Assembly (NCBI RefSeq): GCF_001704415.2 | Contig: NC_030826.1 | Span: forward strand, 61,461,362-61,525,361 | Direction: 5' to 3' | DNA length: 64,000 bases | Source of the DNA: Capra hircus | Lineage: Eukaryota > Chordata > Mammalia > Artiodactyla > Bovidae | In this document: piece after piece, positions 1-11,095 of the stretch | Numbering within the stretch: position 1 is the first letter of the stretch | Layout of the letters: each line of letters begins with the position of its first letter | Made by a program: the position numbers and the translations under genes | The notes under the pieces: generated by a model | Told to the model about the DNA's origin: nothing | Database searches by the model: none | What the model saw: only the letters and a program-made list of their open reading frames with translations

Positions 1-684
1 GACTTGGTGAAGAGATAGATTATAACAGCGAGAGAAGGAGAGCGCTCCATGAAACCTCACTGCCTTTGTAACAACGCCCACACTTGTCTAACGTACGGAG
101 ACCTCAGTTTACCAACGGTGCCGACAACATTTCTGACGAGCGGGCTTTGAGAGGAAAGTTGATGCAGAAACAGCAAATATTTTCCTCTGTACTACTGCTA
201 ACTGAAAGTCAAGGGATAATCACGTAAAACTATAAGAGCCCATCGTGTTGGTGTCAGATTTGTACTTATTTTCCCTTTTTTCACATCTTAAACACCTGGG
301 ATCCAGCAAGAAGACATGTCCTGTGCCCGAGACGCGGAGACGATCTGGGGTTAACATCAGAGCGGAGAGTGGAGTGTGTCCTGGCTGGTCTCACCGGCTA
401 TTTACACCGGCCACTTTTTTTTTTTTTTAATGGGCTAAATCTACTAACGAAAGTGGCAAGCCTTCTTCGCCTGAAATGCCAGTCAAGATTTCTTTTAAAG
501 TGATTGCTTCAGAACTACTCAGAATGAATAACAAAACCATAAAGAAGTCTTATCAGTGGTTCTGCAGAACCGAGAACAGGTTTGTACTACAGATCTAGTT
601 ACTGAAACAGACCACAGTTAGTGCCAAGGCCACTCATGTATTCAAAACACAACACAGCATTCTTCAAGGCCTGCATTCAGGGTT
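1..684. other. Intronic sequence, no feature recognised
   Basis: No gene or repeat is recognised here. A short poly-T run lies near 415-428. The 61-codon open frame at 245-430 ends in that T-run and has no recognisable motif. Confidence 0.5.
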
Positions 685-906
685 TGGCTTCCCTGTTGGT
701 TCGTCGGTAAAGAGTCTGCTTGCCAGCGCAGGAGACACAAGAGACACGGGTTCGATCCCGAAATCGCAAAGGTCCCCCGGAGAAGGAAATGGCAGCCCAC
801 TCCAGGATTCTTGCCTGGGAAATCCCATGGACAGAGGGGCCTGGAGGCCTAGTCTGTGGGGCTGCAAAGAATCCAACACTGCGGAGCCACTAAGCAGCCG
901 CATACA
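685..906 (+). mobile_element. Bov-tA SINE
   Basis: The tRNA-like head (GGCTTCCCTG, then a B-box-like GGTTCGATCCC) is followed by the BovA body with CCAGGATTCTTGCCTGG and ATCCCATGGACAGAGG. The short direct repeat CATTCAG at 674-680 and 907-913 fits a target-site duplication. Confidence 0.85.
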
Positions 907-913
907 CATTCAG

Positions 914-1989
914 CTTTTAATTTTTTCACATTCCATGCAAGTAACTTTTTTTCTCATTTCTTTAACCCTCATAATTCAGGCTCTTGTGATATTGTATGAA
1001 GAAAAGGAGTTTTAACCCAATACGTGGGATATTCTTCACATGAGGCCAAGTTCCCTCCGGGTGAAAACTCTTCAGCTGTTGCAACAAACCTCGTGGATGA
1101 GAGCTTGCACTTTGGTCTGAGGCTGTTGTTGCAGTGCTTATTAGGCCACTGGTTCAACTTGAAAGGCAAAAAGCATCGCGGCCAATACAGGAAGCAAGAG
1201 CAGCCCTCCGTCAAAGGATCCCAGTTCTCACTAGCCTCCTTTTCTCTCTCTCTCATCTATTTTCTGGCCTTTAAAATTCTTAAATGACTTCCTTTAAAAG
1301 TCTTAAAACTGCACTTTTAAAAGAGTTAGTGTTTCCTGGTCTCCATGGAGGTTCCAGGAAAAGAAATCATGTTATCCCAAGACTTTGATGATCTAAGGAA
1401 GCTGGAATCCCCCAACACACCTCATTAATGTTCCCCGGCAGCACACAGCCCGTCCTGACCTCACCCACGTTTCCTCTGGGAGCAGCCGGCACATTTCTGC
1501 TCAGGAAATTCACAGCACATCGCCCACTCTGTCCCTCCAGACGGCGTCACTTGTGAACACGCTCCTATGTCGGGGACAGAAATCCAGGACCAAGTTCAGG
1601 AACTGGGCTAGGACGTTTCAGATCTCAGAGGAACTCCCTCTTTCGGCTGGCGTGACAACCACTTACACTGCGCTCAGTCTACAGAACAGAGACCGTCCTC
1701 CTGCCGGAACCCAGGGAGGGGAGCACCCAGGAGTCACTGGTCTAAGTGTTTAGTTTCTTGCATGGTAATCGTTCACACGGGAGGTCAGCATGAGCCTGCA
1801 GCATCGTTCTAACCCCAAAACAAGCCATGCATTTCTCCTCTGTTAAACCTGAAGTCATACTCCTCAGCCATGTTCCCTACCTGAGAACACATTTATGAAT
1901 CATGATTCACCTGATGCTTCCCCTTCATCGTGGACTGTAAGCATCACAAGGGGAGCCTGCCTAGTCACGCTTCTAACGCGCTCTCTGAA
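914..1989. other. Intronic sequence, no feature recognised
   Basis: No repeat or exon is recognised. Short open frames on both strands lack known motifs or paired splice signals. Confidence 0.5.
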
Positions 1990-2192
1990 ACGCTTAGCCA
2001 GACGTTGCCGCTCTGCGGTGCAGGAGACAGGAGAGACTCTGGTTCACTCCCTGGCTCAGGAAGAGCCCCTGGAGAGGGGCCTGGCACCCCACTCCCGCAT
2101 TCTTCGCCTGGAGAATCCCATGGGCAGAGGAGCCTGGCCGGCTACAGCTCGTGGGGTCGCAGAGACCTGGACACGGCTGAGTGAGTGAGCAC
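1990..2192 (+). mobile_element. Bov-tA SINE, diverged
   Basis: A degenerate tRNA-like head is followed by GCAGGAGACAGGAGAGAC and the BovA body (CATTCTTCGCCTGGAGAATC, CCATGGGCAGAGGAGCCTGG), ending CACGGCTGAGTGAGTGA. Divergence from other copies in the window suggests an older insertion. Confidence 0.8.
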
Positions 2193-2309
2193 TCACGAAG
2201 GCAATGGTAGTCACTGGCAACATGAGCCGGTTTTACAGAGGACAAGTGGCTTTTCACTGAAAACAGCTGGGGTCTCCCTGCTGAAATTCCAGATTCCCTT
2301 TCCCCCCTG

Positions 2310-3010
2310 GAAGCACACACGGTGCGTCTCCTCTTGCTGCGCGTGGAGCACGTGCCCGCCGTTCACTCAGGCCCCCGTCCCCGTCCCGAGGGGCGCCCCG
2401 CCTTGCTTTCTCGAGAGAAGCCACCCGCCAGGGTCCCTGCTGGCGGGGCGGTCACCACTATCGGACGCTCAGGCCTGTCGGGAACACCTGCCGAAACGGC
2501 CACAAGAGAAGGTCCCGGGATCGGGTCCTGTCAGAACGTCCGTGGATTCAGACAGCCCGCTGTGCTTCCTTCCACCCTGATTCATCTACGAAGACACGGA
2601 GACGCTCTCAGGCTTTGCTGCGGGGCCTCTCCTCGGGAGCCTCATCCGGGCCCCGCTGCGTCAGGCGCTTTGCCACCGCAGCCGCGGGACGGACACGCGT
2701 GGGGAGGGACGTCCCTCGATTCGTGTCTTGTCCCTGAAACGCGACCCCCGCCCGCCATGCCTTCCCGCCTGCCCAGCTCCGGGCCTCATCTCAGCCTTGG
2801 GCGGACCCAGAGCGCCCCCCTCTCGGGACCTCTGCAGAGCCGCGGGCGGGGGCACCTGCCTCTGTTCTGCTGAGAGCGCGGCCACGTCGGGTCGGAGACG
2901 CGGTCACTCCGCCGCCGCCTTGGCACATCGCTCAGCGAGGAGGCAGCGAACGCCTGAGACGCGGAGGCAGGACCCTCAGGTGAGGCCCTCCGGGACCCCC
3001 GCTCACGGAG
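2310..3010. promoter_or_regulatory. CpG-island-like GC-rich block
   Basis: This stretch is markedly GC-rich and keeps many CpG dinucleotides, for example GCGCGTGG near 2340, GGGGCGCCCCG near 2391 and CCGCGGGACG near 2682. It has overlapping open frames on both strands (up to 183 codons), as expected of stop-poor GC-rich DNA, and none is recognisable. It could be a CpG island of an internal or antisense promoter, or just a GC-rich intronic patch. Confidence 0.35.
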
Positions 3011-3728
3011 GCATGGGATGATATTCGCCAGAGAAAGTCTCTTTCTTTCCCTTTTCAGCCTCGGGATACTGTGCTATCTGGGGCCAATACTCATGAAGGA
3101 AGAAGTTTAAAACTTTCTGTTTAAACCACTTAGAATCAGAGGATTTGCAAAGATCCTGTTTAATGTTCAGCTGACACATTGTCAAAAGCATTTATCATGC
3201 AACCTTTGAAGTTCCTCCCACTCCCTTTCGGTTATTAAGGCTCGGACTGCAGTTAGTTATCAGCAACAAAGCACACACATGATAGTGTTTGTTCTGTCAG
3301 ACTTTCAGCTTGATTTCTGAACTACTGAGCAAAATTAAATTCTTAGATCAGAAAAATGATTAGTGAGCTGATTTTCACTGCTGAATGCACAACGCCGCTG
3401 GTTTCGGACACCACTTCGGTGCGCACCTGGAGTCTGTGCAAGGGACTGGGAGATTTCACCTGTTTCATAGCTGCAGATGTTAAGTGCCTACACTCCAAAC
3501 CGTAAGCATCTTCAGTTATAAAAATGTGCCCATTTATGTCTGGCTCTAATTCTTTCAGTGCAAAGTAGAAATGGGTACTTACATTATTGAGAATTCTCTG
3601 GCAACTCAGTTCCTAATATAAATATCTTGGCACTGAGTATATATATCTCCAGCTCACATTTTACAAGAGGGAGAAAACTCATTCTAGATAAATCAACTGA
3701 ATGGTATTTTACAAATACAAACAATGTG
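3011..3728. other. Intronic sequence, no feature recognised
   Basis: AT-richer sequence without a recognised repeat or exon. Confidence 0.5.
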
Positions 3729-3818
3729 TCAGACATCATCCAGGAAGCCAAGTGTGGATCAGACATCCTCCAGGAATCCCAGTGTGGATCAGACATCACC
3801 CAGGAATCCCAGTGTGGA
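3729..3818 (+). repeat. Three-copy 30-bp tandem repeat
   Basis: Three consecutive 30-bp units at 3729-3758, 3759-3788 and 3789-3818 share the frame TCAGACATCN-YCCAGGAANCC-MAGTGTGGA and differ at only a few bases. The period is a multiple of three, so an open frame across it repeats SDI(I/L/T)QE(A/S)(K/Q)CG, but the 78-codon frame has no recognisable protein. There are no spacers, so this is a minisatellite seed and not a CRISPR array. Confidence 0.9.
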
Positions 3819-4649
3819 GTGAAGCCACGGCCTCACCCCTTGAAGGTGCTTAGACTGTCATAGAAGGTATGCGGTCAGGACAAAAAGCAGGGGGTTCAGT
3901 GATGTCTTAAGTGTCCAACTGAGAGAACAAAAGGCAACGAAAAGGAGGCTGGAAGAAGCCCAGCGACACCGCAGGGAAGCCAGCAGATCAGTGCAGAAGG
4001 CGGGAGGCTCCACAGCCAGGCCCTGGGTGTCTGCAGGAGGTCGCCAGGGTGGAGCAGAGAGCAAGGAGGGTCTGCTGCGGACAGAGAGAAGCAAGACACA
4101 ACACGCAGACATGATGCTCCTATTTCGTTTGGATCTTGATTCAGACAAACCAACTTTAAATGGACATTTCAGGAAAATGGGGCCTGCCTAATTATGAAGC
4201 ACGTGTTAGATGATACTACAAAGACTGCTGTTAATTTTCTTGGGTATGATGTCGGCACTGTGGCTGTGTGAGATGGTGCCTGTGTTTTCTGAGAGGCCTT
4301 CTGGAATACGGAGGATAAAATGACGTGACGTCTGAAATGCGCTTTAAGTTATTTTAGCCAAGGATGAAAAGAAGAAAGTGTGAGACACACATGGCCCATT
4401 TTTGATAACAGTTGAAACTGCACGATGGACATGATGGGGTTCGTAGCTCTGTACTTGGCTTTTGGGTATATCTGCAACCTTTGATAATAAAACCTAAAAA
4501 AAGTCCACATACAATTAAATGACGTGAAGGAAAAGCACCAGGTGATCAGGACAGTCTTCAGGGAGGAAGTGGCATTTGGGGAAACCTTGAGCAACAGTAA
4601 CGACTCTGACAGGCAAGGGTGAGGGAGGGGACACTGTGCTAAAGCAGCA
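3819..4649. other. Intronic sequence, no feature recognised
   Basis: No clear repeat or exon. The 96- and 85-codon minus-strand frames at 3858-4153 overlap each other in different frames and have no known motif. Confidence 0.5.
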
Positions 4650-5222
4650 GCAAGTCCAGTGCCGTCGCTCAGTCGTGTCCGACTCTCTGCGACCCCCTGG
4701 ACTGCAGCACGCCAGGCCTCCCTGTCCATCACCAACTCCCGGAGTTCACCCAAACTCATGTCCATCGAGTCGGTGATGCCATCCAACCACCTCATCCTCT
4801 GTCGTCCCCTTCTCCTCTCACCTTCAATCTTTCCCAGCGTCAGGGTCTTTTCAAATGAGTCAGCTCTTCGCATCAGGTGGCCAAAGTACTGGAGCTTCAG
4901 CTTCAGCAACAGTCCTTCCAATGAATATTCAGGACTGATTTTCTTTAGGATGGACTGGTTGGATCTCCTTGGGACTCTCAAGGGTCTTCTCCAACACCAC
5001 AGTTCAAAAGCATCAATTCTTTGGCGCTTAGATTTCTTTATAGTCCAACTCTCACATCCATACCACAGCTTTGACTAGGCGGACCTTTGCTGGCAAAGTA
5101 ATGTCTCTGCTCTTTAATATGCTATCTAGGTTGTTCTTAGCTTTTCTTCCAAGGAATAAGCGTCTTTTAATTTCATGGCTGCAGTCACCATCCGCAGTGA
5201 TTTTGGAGCCCCCCAAAATAAA
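4650..5222 (-). mobile_element. BovB LINE (RTE clade), 3' part, 5'-truncated
   Basis: Reading the minus strand, this is the 3' third of BovB. It includes the end of the reverse-transcriptase frame (RSNQSILKKISPEYSLEG, then MRWLDGITDSMDMSLGELRE) and the short untranslated tail that ends next to CGACTGAGCGACGGC at about 4665. The frame is broken by a shift near 5050. The 5'-truncated end meets an L1 directly. Confidence 0.93.
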
Positions 5223-6615
5223 GTATGGGAATAAAAATAAACAAGGGAATAAACCTACCCATATATGATCGATTAATCCATGACAAGGAGGCAAGAATAT
5301 ATAATGGAGGAAAAACAGTCTCTTCAATAAGTGGTGTTGGGACAGCTGGACAGCCACATGCAGAGGACGGGAGCTGGACCGCTGTCTTACACCACACACA
5401 GAAGTCAGCTCAAAATGGACTCAGGACATCCTCACAGGGAAACCTCTTAGAAAAAAACAGGCGGCAAGCTCTTCGATACTGGTCTTAGCAATCCTTGTTT
5501 GGACCAGTCTCCTCGGACAAGGGCAACAAAAGCAAGAGTAAACAAATGGTACCACATCAAACTAATACGCTTCTGCACAAGAAAGGAAGCTGTCAACGAG
5601 ATGAAAAGACAGCCTAGAAAATGGGAGAAGATGCCTGCAAATCATACGTCCAGTGAGAAGTTATTATCTGAAATATGCAAAGAACTGGTACAACTTGGCA
5701 ACTTGTACAAGCTGATTAAAGAATGGACACAGGACCCGAACAGACATTTCTCCAAAGAAGACATTCAGACGGCCAGCACGCGCGTGAGGGTGCTCAACAC
5801 GACGGATCGATACGGAACGCACACCAAAACCACAGTGAGACACCACTTCACATCTGTCAGAATGGCAATTATCGAGACGACAAAAGATGACAGATGTTAG
5901 TGAGGATGTAGAGAAAAGGGGACCGCCTCCCACCCAGTGCGCTGATGGGAACATAAATTGGTGCAGCCGTTATGGAAAAGAGTATAAAGATTCTTCAAAA
6001 AGTTAAAACTCGGACCACCATACAATTCAGTGATTCCACTTCTGGGTATTTATCTGAATAAAATGAAATAACAACTTGGAAAGATAGGCCTCCCGATTTC
6101 ATTGCCACATTGTTTATGATAGCCAAAGAATGGCACCAACCTGTGTGCCCACGGATAGACGGGTAAAGATGGGGTACCTATGCACAGTGGATTATTTCTC
6201 AGCATAAAAAAGGATGAAATGGTGCCAGTCTCAGCAGCAGGCACGGACCTAGAGATCATCACACTAAGTGAAGTGAGCCAGACAGAGGAAGACAGACACA
6301 TACATGATATCGCTCGCATGTGGAATCTAAAAAAAATGATACGAATACATTTATATAGAAAACATAAATAGACCCAGACATAGAAAACAGACATAGAAAA
6401 CAAATTTATGGCTACCAAAGGGGAAAGTGGGGGGAGGGAATGAATTGGGAGTTTGAGATTAGAAGGTATATATTATTCTATATAACAGATGAACACTACT
6501 GTATGTGAAGTAGATGGCTGACAAGGACCTGCTGTACAGTACAGGGAACTGTATCCCATACCCTGTGATAAATCATAATGGAAGAGAATATGAAAACGAG
6601 GCCACCCGCTTCCAT
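5223..6615 (+). mobile_element. L1 LINE, 3' end (ORF2 C-terminus and 3' UTR), 5'-truncated
   Basis: Sense L1: typical ORF2 C-terminal text is readable from about 5250, with frames broken by stops and shifts (for example the 133-codon frame at 5499-5900). It is followed by the ruminant L1 3' UTR with TGGCTACCAAAGGGGAAAG, GACCTGCTGTACAGTACAGG and CCCTGTGATAAATCATAATGG. The endonuclease and reverse-transcriptase core are missing. Confidence 0.88.
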
Positions 6616-8610
6616 CTGACCAGCAAAGCCCAGAAAAGCATGTTATTTCTGCCGTGCCGAGCTCTGGGCCTGCAGCAAAAAAAGCCTCCTGCTTTCTCTG
6701 CAGCAAGTGTAAATAGTGACCAAAATAGTGCTAGAGAGAGTGCTGGCTAGCGCTGTCTGACCTGCTCTAACCTTCCCTTGGGATGAGAAGCCATGAGTGA
6801 GTGTCCTCTGGGCAGGTGGGCACACGGGGGAATTCAGAAGCAAAGGCTAGAGGGGCTCGGGGCTGTGCGCCCCAACTGGAGCAGAGCTGGTGCCTCTGTG
6901 CCAGGCAGAGCTGAGAGCTGGGCATGGATACTTGGGGAGCAGACACGGCACAACAGCCACGGAGATGCGCCCGGGCGCGCAGCCGCACGCGCCGACAGCC
7001 CGGGCCACGCCGGGCCTCCTCCTGCCAGCCACGCTCCCGTTGCCTGCGTCTCCTCTGGTTTCCCAGCTTTACAGCAAGGCAGGCAGGTGACACACGGCCC
7101 GTGTATCCTGGTAGCTCTCGGAAACTCGCAGAGGGAGGTGGGAGTGGAGGGGGCTCTGCAGCAGACGGTCGTGGTCGAGGCTGGCAGGGTGCGCAGACAA
7201 AACCTGCTGATGTGCCTGACATTGTTACAGAGCCTTCGGAAATCGCTGTCTGTATTTTGGGGAGCACAAGCCCAAATCTGCAGAGGATACAAATTATATT
7301 AACTTTAGAAACAAAAACATAAGCAAATCTAAATATAGCCACTTAAGGAAAACCTATACTGTCTACAGAACAATTTAGAAGCGATTTTGAGGGCTGTGCG
7401 GCATTGCTGCGCTCCACACCGGCTCCTAACAAAATGCTTTCCCAGGTGACGGCAAAACGCACACACGTCATGAATTCGGTCCGTTGCTCCTGCTCGGGTT
7501 CTCTGGGAGCTGTTCTTTCCTCCAAGTCAGTTACTTTCCTTCTTCCCTTGGCCGCCCGCAGGGAGCTGGAGACACCGCACCAAGTCAGCTCCCTCTGACG
7601 ACGGCCACTGCTCGCGGGGGCCCAGGGCTCCTCGGCCACGCTTGGACAGGAGTCTTCCGGCGGCACTTCTCCAACCGTGGACACACTCTTCACGTAAATT
7701 ATGCAACCGTCTTCTACCTTGTCTTCTCCAAAGAGGATCTGATTCTCCCCAAGGGAACATGTCCCTTTGAGCTCCAGTTTTCAACAGCGAAAATGAGAGC
7801 TGGGCCCAGACCGCCTCACCCAGCTGCAACGTCTCTCTCAGCCTCTCCCCCGCCCCTCCTCCTCCCCCATCTCCGTCTCCCACATGTTTAAATGCAGGTG
7901 GACGCACACACACACGTGTATTTTCATATCCCTCCCCACAGTGTAAATATATAACATTTTTACTGACAGCTACATCTAATTTTGTTTGGGTTGTGATAAC
8001 CCAACTGACTGAAGTGTAAAAAAGTCAACAAAAAATACAGATATTTTACAGTATTCTTTCTTAGGAGAAGGAGCTTCTATAGAGCGCCTAGCATGCTCAC
8101 CACTGGCGCGGCGATTACTGGCCCGTGGTGTGGAGATGAACCAACTGTGTGTGTTCCCGTCTGCTGACTCCCCTCCGCTCACCTGCGGGTGCAGAACATG
8201 GGCAGCTCTGGCCGTGCCCGCTCCCTGCCATCTCCGCCAGCCACGTGAGCGCAGTGTCTCCACTAACCACACCCGTGCCCCTAGTCACCCTCTCCGTTCC
8301 TTCTTGCCCTCTCCTCCGGAAACCTTCACTTCACCTTTGTTTCGACAACACAGTCCACGGCTCTATCTTATGTCTTCATCTTATTGTTTACAGCTGGTGC
8401 ACGTCTGAAATCTTAGACTAAGCAATCCTATATCTGACCTGGTGGAAGAAACAATATCAGCAAAGATTCGTGCGTAAGGAAACAGCGGGTGTATTTAGGC
8501 CACAAAAATAGCCACTCTGGTTGATGCTGCGGACACACACAGGGCAGTGAGGAACAACTGGGAGCGTCTGAGTGGGGGGGACAGTCTTGGGCCGGTTCAG
8601 ACACATGGCC
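6616..8610. other. Intronic sequence, GC-rich centre, no feature recognised
   Basis: Positions of about 6930-7180 are GC- and CpG-rich with overlapping open frames of up to 191 codons on both strands. None has a recognisable domain or a matched pair of splice sites. The remainder shows only short pyrimidine tracts (7830-7880) and a CA run near 7905. Confidence 0.45.
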
Positions 8611-8620
8611 GACGTATCTG

Positions 8621-9780
8621 CAGAGGCACCAGAGATCAAATCGCCAACACCCGCTGGACCATGAAAAAAGCAAGAAAGTTCCAGAAAAACACCTACTTCT
8701 GCTTTATTGTCTAAGTCAAAGCCTGACTGTGTGGATCACAATAAACTGTGAAAAATTCTGAAAGAGATGGGAATGCCGGACCACCTGACCGGCCTCTTGA
8801 GAAACCTATATGCAGGTCAGGATGCAATGTTAGAACTGGACATGGAACAACAGGCTGGTTCCAAATAGGAAAAGGTGTATGTCAAGGCTGTATGTTGTCA
8901 CCCTGCTTATTTAACTTACATGCAGAGTACACCATGAGAAACGCTGGGCTGGAAGAAGCACAAGCTGGAATCAAGATTGCCGGGAGAAATATCAATAACC
9001 TCAGATATGCAGATGACACCACCCTTATGGCAGAAAGTGAAGAGGAATTAAAAAGCCCCTTGATGAAATTGAAAGAGGAGAATAAAAAAGTTGGCTTAAA
9101 GCTCAACATTCAGAAAACTAAGATCATGGCATCTGGTCCCATCACTTCATGGGAAATAGATGGGGAAACAGTGGAAACAGTGGCTGACTTTATTTTTTTG
9201 GGCTCCAAAATCACTGCAGATGGTGACTGCAGCCGTGAAATTAAAAGATGCTTACCCCTTGGAAGGAAAGTTATGACCAACCTAGATAGCATATTCAAAA
9301 GCAGAGACATCACTTTGCCAACAAAGGTCCGTCTAGTCAAGGCTATGGTTTTTCCAGTGGTCAGGTATGGATGTGAGAGTTGGATTGTGAAGAAAGCTGA
9401 GCACTGAAGAATTGATGCTTTTGAACTGTGGTGTTGGAGAAGACTCTTGAGAGTCCCTTGGACTGCAAGGAGATCCAACCAGTCCATCCTAAAGGAAATC
9501 AGTCCTGAATATTCATTGGAAGGACTGATGCTGAGGCTGAAACTCCAATACTTTGGCCACCTGATGCGAAGAGTTGACTCATTAGAAAAGACCCTGATGC
9601 TGGGACGGGTTGGGGGCAGGAGGCGAAGGGGACGACAGAGGACGAGATGGCTGGATGCCATCACCGACTCGATGGACATGAGTTTGGGTGAACTCTGGGA
9701 GTTGGTGATGGACAGGGAGGCCTGGTGTGCTGCGGCTCATGGGGTCTCAAAGAGCCGGGACACGACTGAGAGACTGAACT
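8621..9780 (+). mobile_element. BovB LINE, 5'-truncated, with target-site duplication
   Basis: Sense BovB of 1,160 bp from within the reverse-transcriptase region to the 3' end (ACACGACTGAGAGACTGAACT). It is flanked by GACGTATCTGC at 8611-8621 and GATGTATCTGC at 9781-9791, an 11-bp target-site duplication with one C/T difference at a CpG. This identifies it as a true retrotransposition event. Confidence 0.93.
8748..9407 (+). pseudogene. BovB reverse transcriptase fragment, broken
   Basis: The 219-codon frame carries the RT core: the motif B region GVCQGCMLSPCLF (about residues 43-55, with C where other copies in the window have R) and the catalytic YADD of motif C (residues 87-90). About the first 27 residues are read out of the BovB frame, which points to a small deletion near 8825. 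A stop at 9405-9407, just after KKAEH, falls where other copies have a CGA codon and looks like CpG decay. The C-terminal part continues as a separate frame at 9447-9782. No endonuclease domain is present, so it is inactive. Confidence 0.9.
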
Positions 9781-9791
9781 GATGTATCTGC

Positions 9792-10183
9792 TGTAGGGGC
9801 ACAGGGGAAAGCTGGATGAAAGGGAGCAAGGGGACTCAGGAGGAGTCCGGGATGGGGGTGATCAGTGCAAATCGGACTGAGGTGATGGTGCTAGAGAGGA
9901 GAGGGTCAATTCAGCTGGCTGTGCAGGAATAAGGAAGGGAAGAGTCAGCCGAGGAGCTCAGTGTAACCAGCGTCAGCCACAGTGAGACTGGGGAGAAGAC
10001 GCACAGCGCTCTAGATCCCAGGAGACCATCTGCAACTCAGCCTGGACTTTGAGGGGAGACTGGCATCAAAGTTGGGCTTCTTCTGCAGAGCAGACAGAGG
10101 TGAAATTGAAGGGACTTATGCTCCCCTTAGTTTACTAAGGGAAAAATATAGAGAAAAAATCAAGAGCATTGTGTACAATTTAT
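9792..10183. other. Intronic sequence, no feature recognised
   Basis: Purine-rich unique sequence. No repeat or exon is recognised. Confidence 0.5.
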
Positions 10184-10260
10184 ACGGTTGAGCAAAAGAT
10201 TTGGATTTTTCTGTGACATCTTATGGAAAATTCTGAATGAACCTTTTGCCCAACCCAATA
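10184..10260. mobile_element. Mariner-type miniature inverted-repeat element, diverged
   Basis: The right end, ACCTTTTGCCCAACCCAATA, is the inverted counterpart of the left GGTTGAGCAAAAGATTTGG, and the centre is TCTGTGACATCTTATGGAAA. Size (about 77 bp), terminal inverted repeats and flanking TA fit the bovine mariner-derived miniature elements. It has no coding capacity. Confidence 0.75.
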
Positions 10261-10395
10261 TATTTAAAGCTCCTGAAGAGGAAATAAGAGCCAGTGAACG
10301 CAAATGAGGAAGACATTTAAGTGGAGTGTGGAGCAGGCGGTTATCAGAACCCCAGGCTTCATGCCTGAAGCCCCTTTCCCATCGTCACTACCACG

Positions 10396-10918
10396 ATGCC
10401 CCACGATCCCCCCACGATCCCCCCACGATCCTCCACGATCCCCACCACGATCCCCACCACCACGACCCCCCAACAACCCCCATGACCATGATCCCCACCA
10501 CCACAATCCCCCACGATCCCACCACGATCCCCCCACAATCCTCCACGATCCCCACCACGATCCCCACCACCACAACCCCCCAACAACACCCACCACCATG
10601 ACCCCCACCGCCATGATCCCCCACGATCCCACCACGATCCCCCCACGATCCTCCACGATCCCCACCATGATCCCCACCACCACGACCCCCAACAACCCCC
10701 ACCACCACGACCCCCACCGCCACGATCCCCCCACGATCCTCCACGATCCCACCATGATCCCCCCACGATCTTCCACGATCCCCACCACGACCCCCACCGC
10801 CACGATCCCCCCACGATCCCCACCACCGCGATCCCCACCACCACGATCCCCCACGATCCCATGATCCTCCCACATCCCCCACGATCCCCCCACGATCCCC
10901 CACGATCCCACCACCACC
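10396..10918. repeat. CCACGATCCCC minisatellite with 110-bp higher-order period
   Basis: About 520 bp are built from 9-13 bp monomers of the type CCACGATCCCC with interspersed CCACCACGACCCCC. Above this is a higher-order unit of 110 bp: 10401-10510, 10511-10620 and 10621-10730 align without gaps with few mismatches (10511-10580 against 10621-10690 has 3 differences in 70). A partial fourth copy starts at 10741, offset by 120. Each CACGATC holds a CpG and a GATC. The absence of stop triplets keeps several frames open (up to 186 codons on plus, 252 on minus). These repeat-encoded frames are not genes. Confidence 0.95.
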
Positions 10919-10997
10919 CGCACGTCTAATATGAAAATAAGCAGGAGGAGGTTGACCCTTTCTAAGAGTATAGTTTTGTTAGTTGGTAGATGTATAT

Positions 10998-11095
10998 GCC
11001 AATTCATTTGTTCACTTAGCAAACATTTACGGAGCGCTTATTGTTTACCAAATATTGAACTGGACGCTGGGTATGAAGCAAAGAACCAGAATGGG
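10998..11095 (-). mobile_element. L2-like ancient LINE fragment
   Basis: ATTCATTTGTTCACTTAGC, ACATTTACGGAGCGCTTATT and GGACGCTGGGTATGAAGCA match the conserved L2 3'-end pattern read in reverse. Confidence 0.55.

Noticed and set aside
2185..3021. Overlapping frames of up to 183 codons as a novel gene
   Set aside because: Expected of stop-poor GC-rich DNA. Frames overlap on both strands, show no domain and start partly within a SINE.
3729..3818. CRISPR-like repeat array
   Set aside because: The three units are directly adjacent with no spacers, and the surrounding genome is mammalian.
10264..11022. A 252-codon minus-strand frame (and 186 codons on plus) suggesting a repeat-rich protein
   Set aside because: It is the readout of the stop-free minisatellite. 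Several frames on both strands are open at once, the higher-order period of 110 is not a multiple of three, and there are no splice or start signals.
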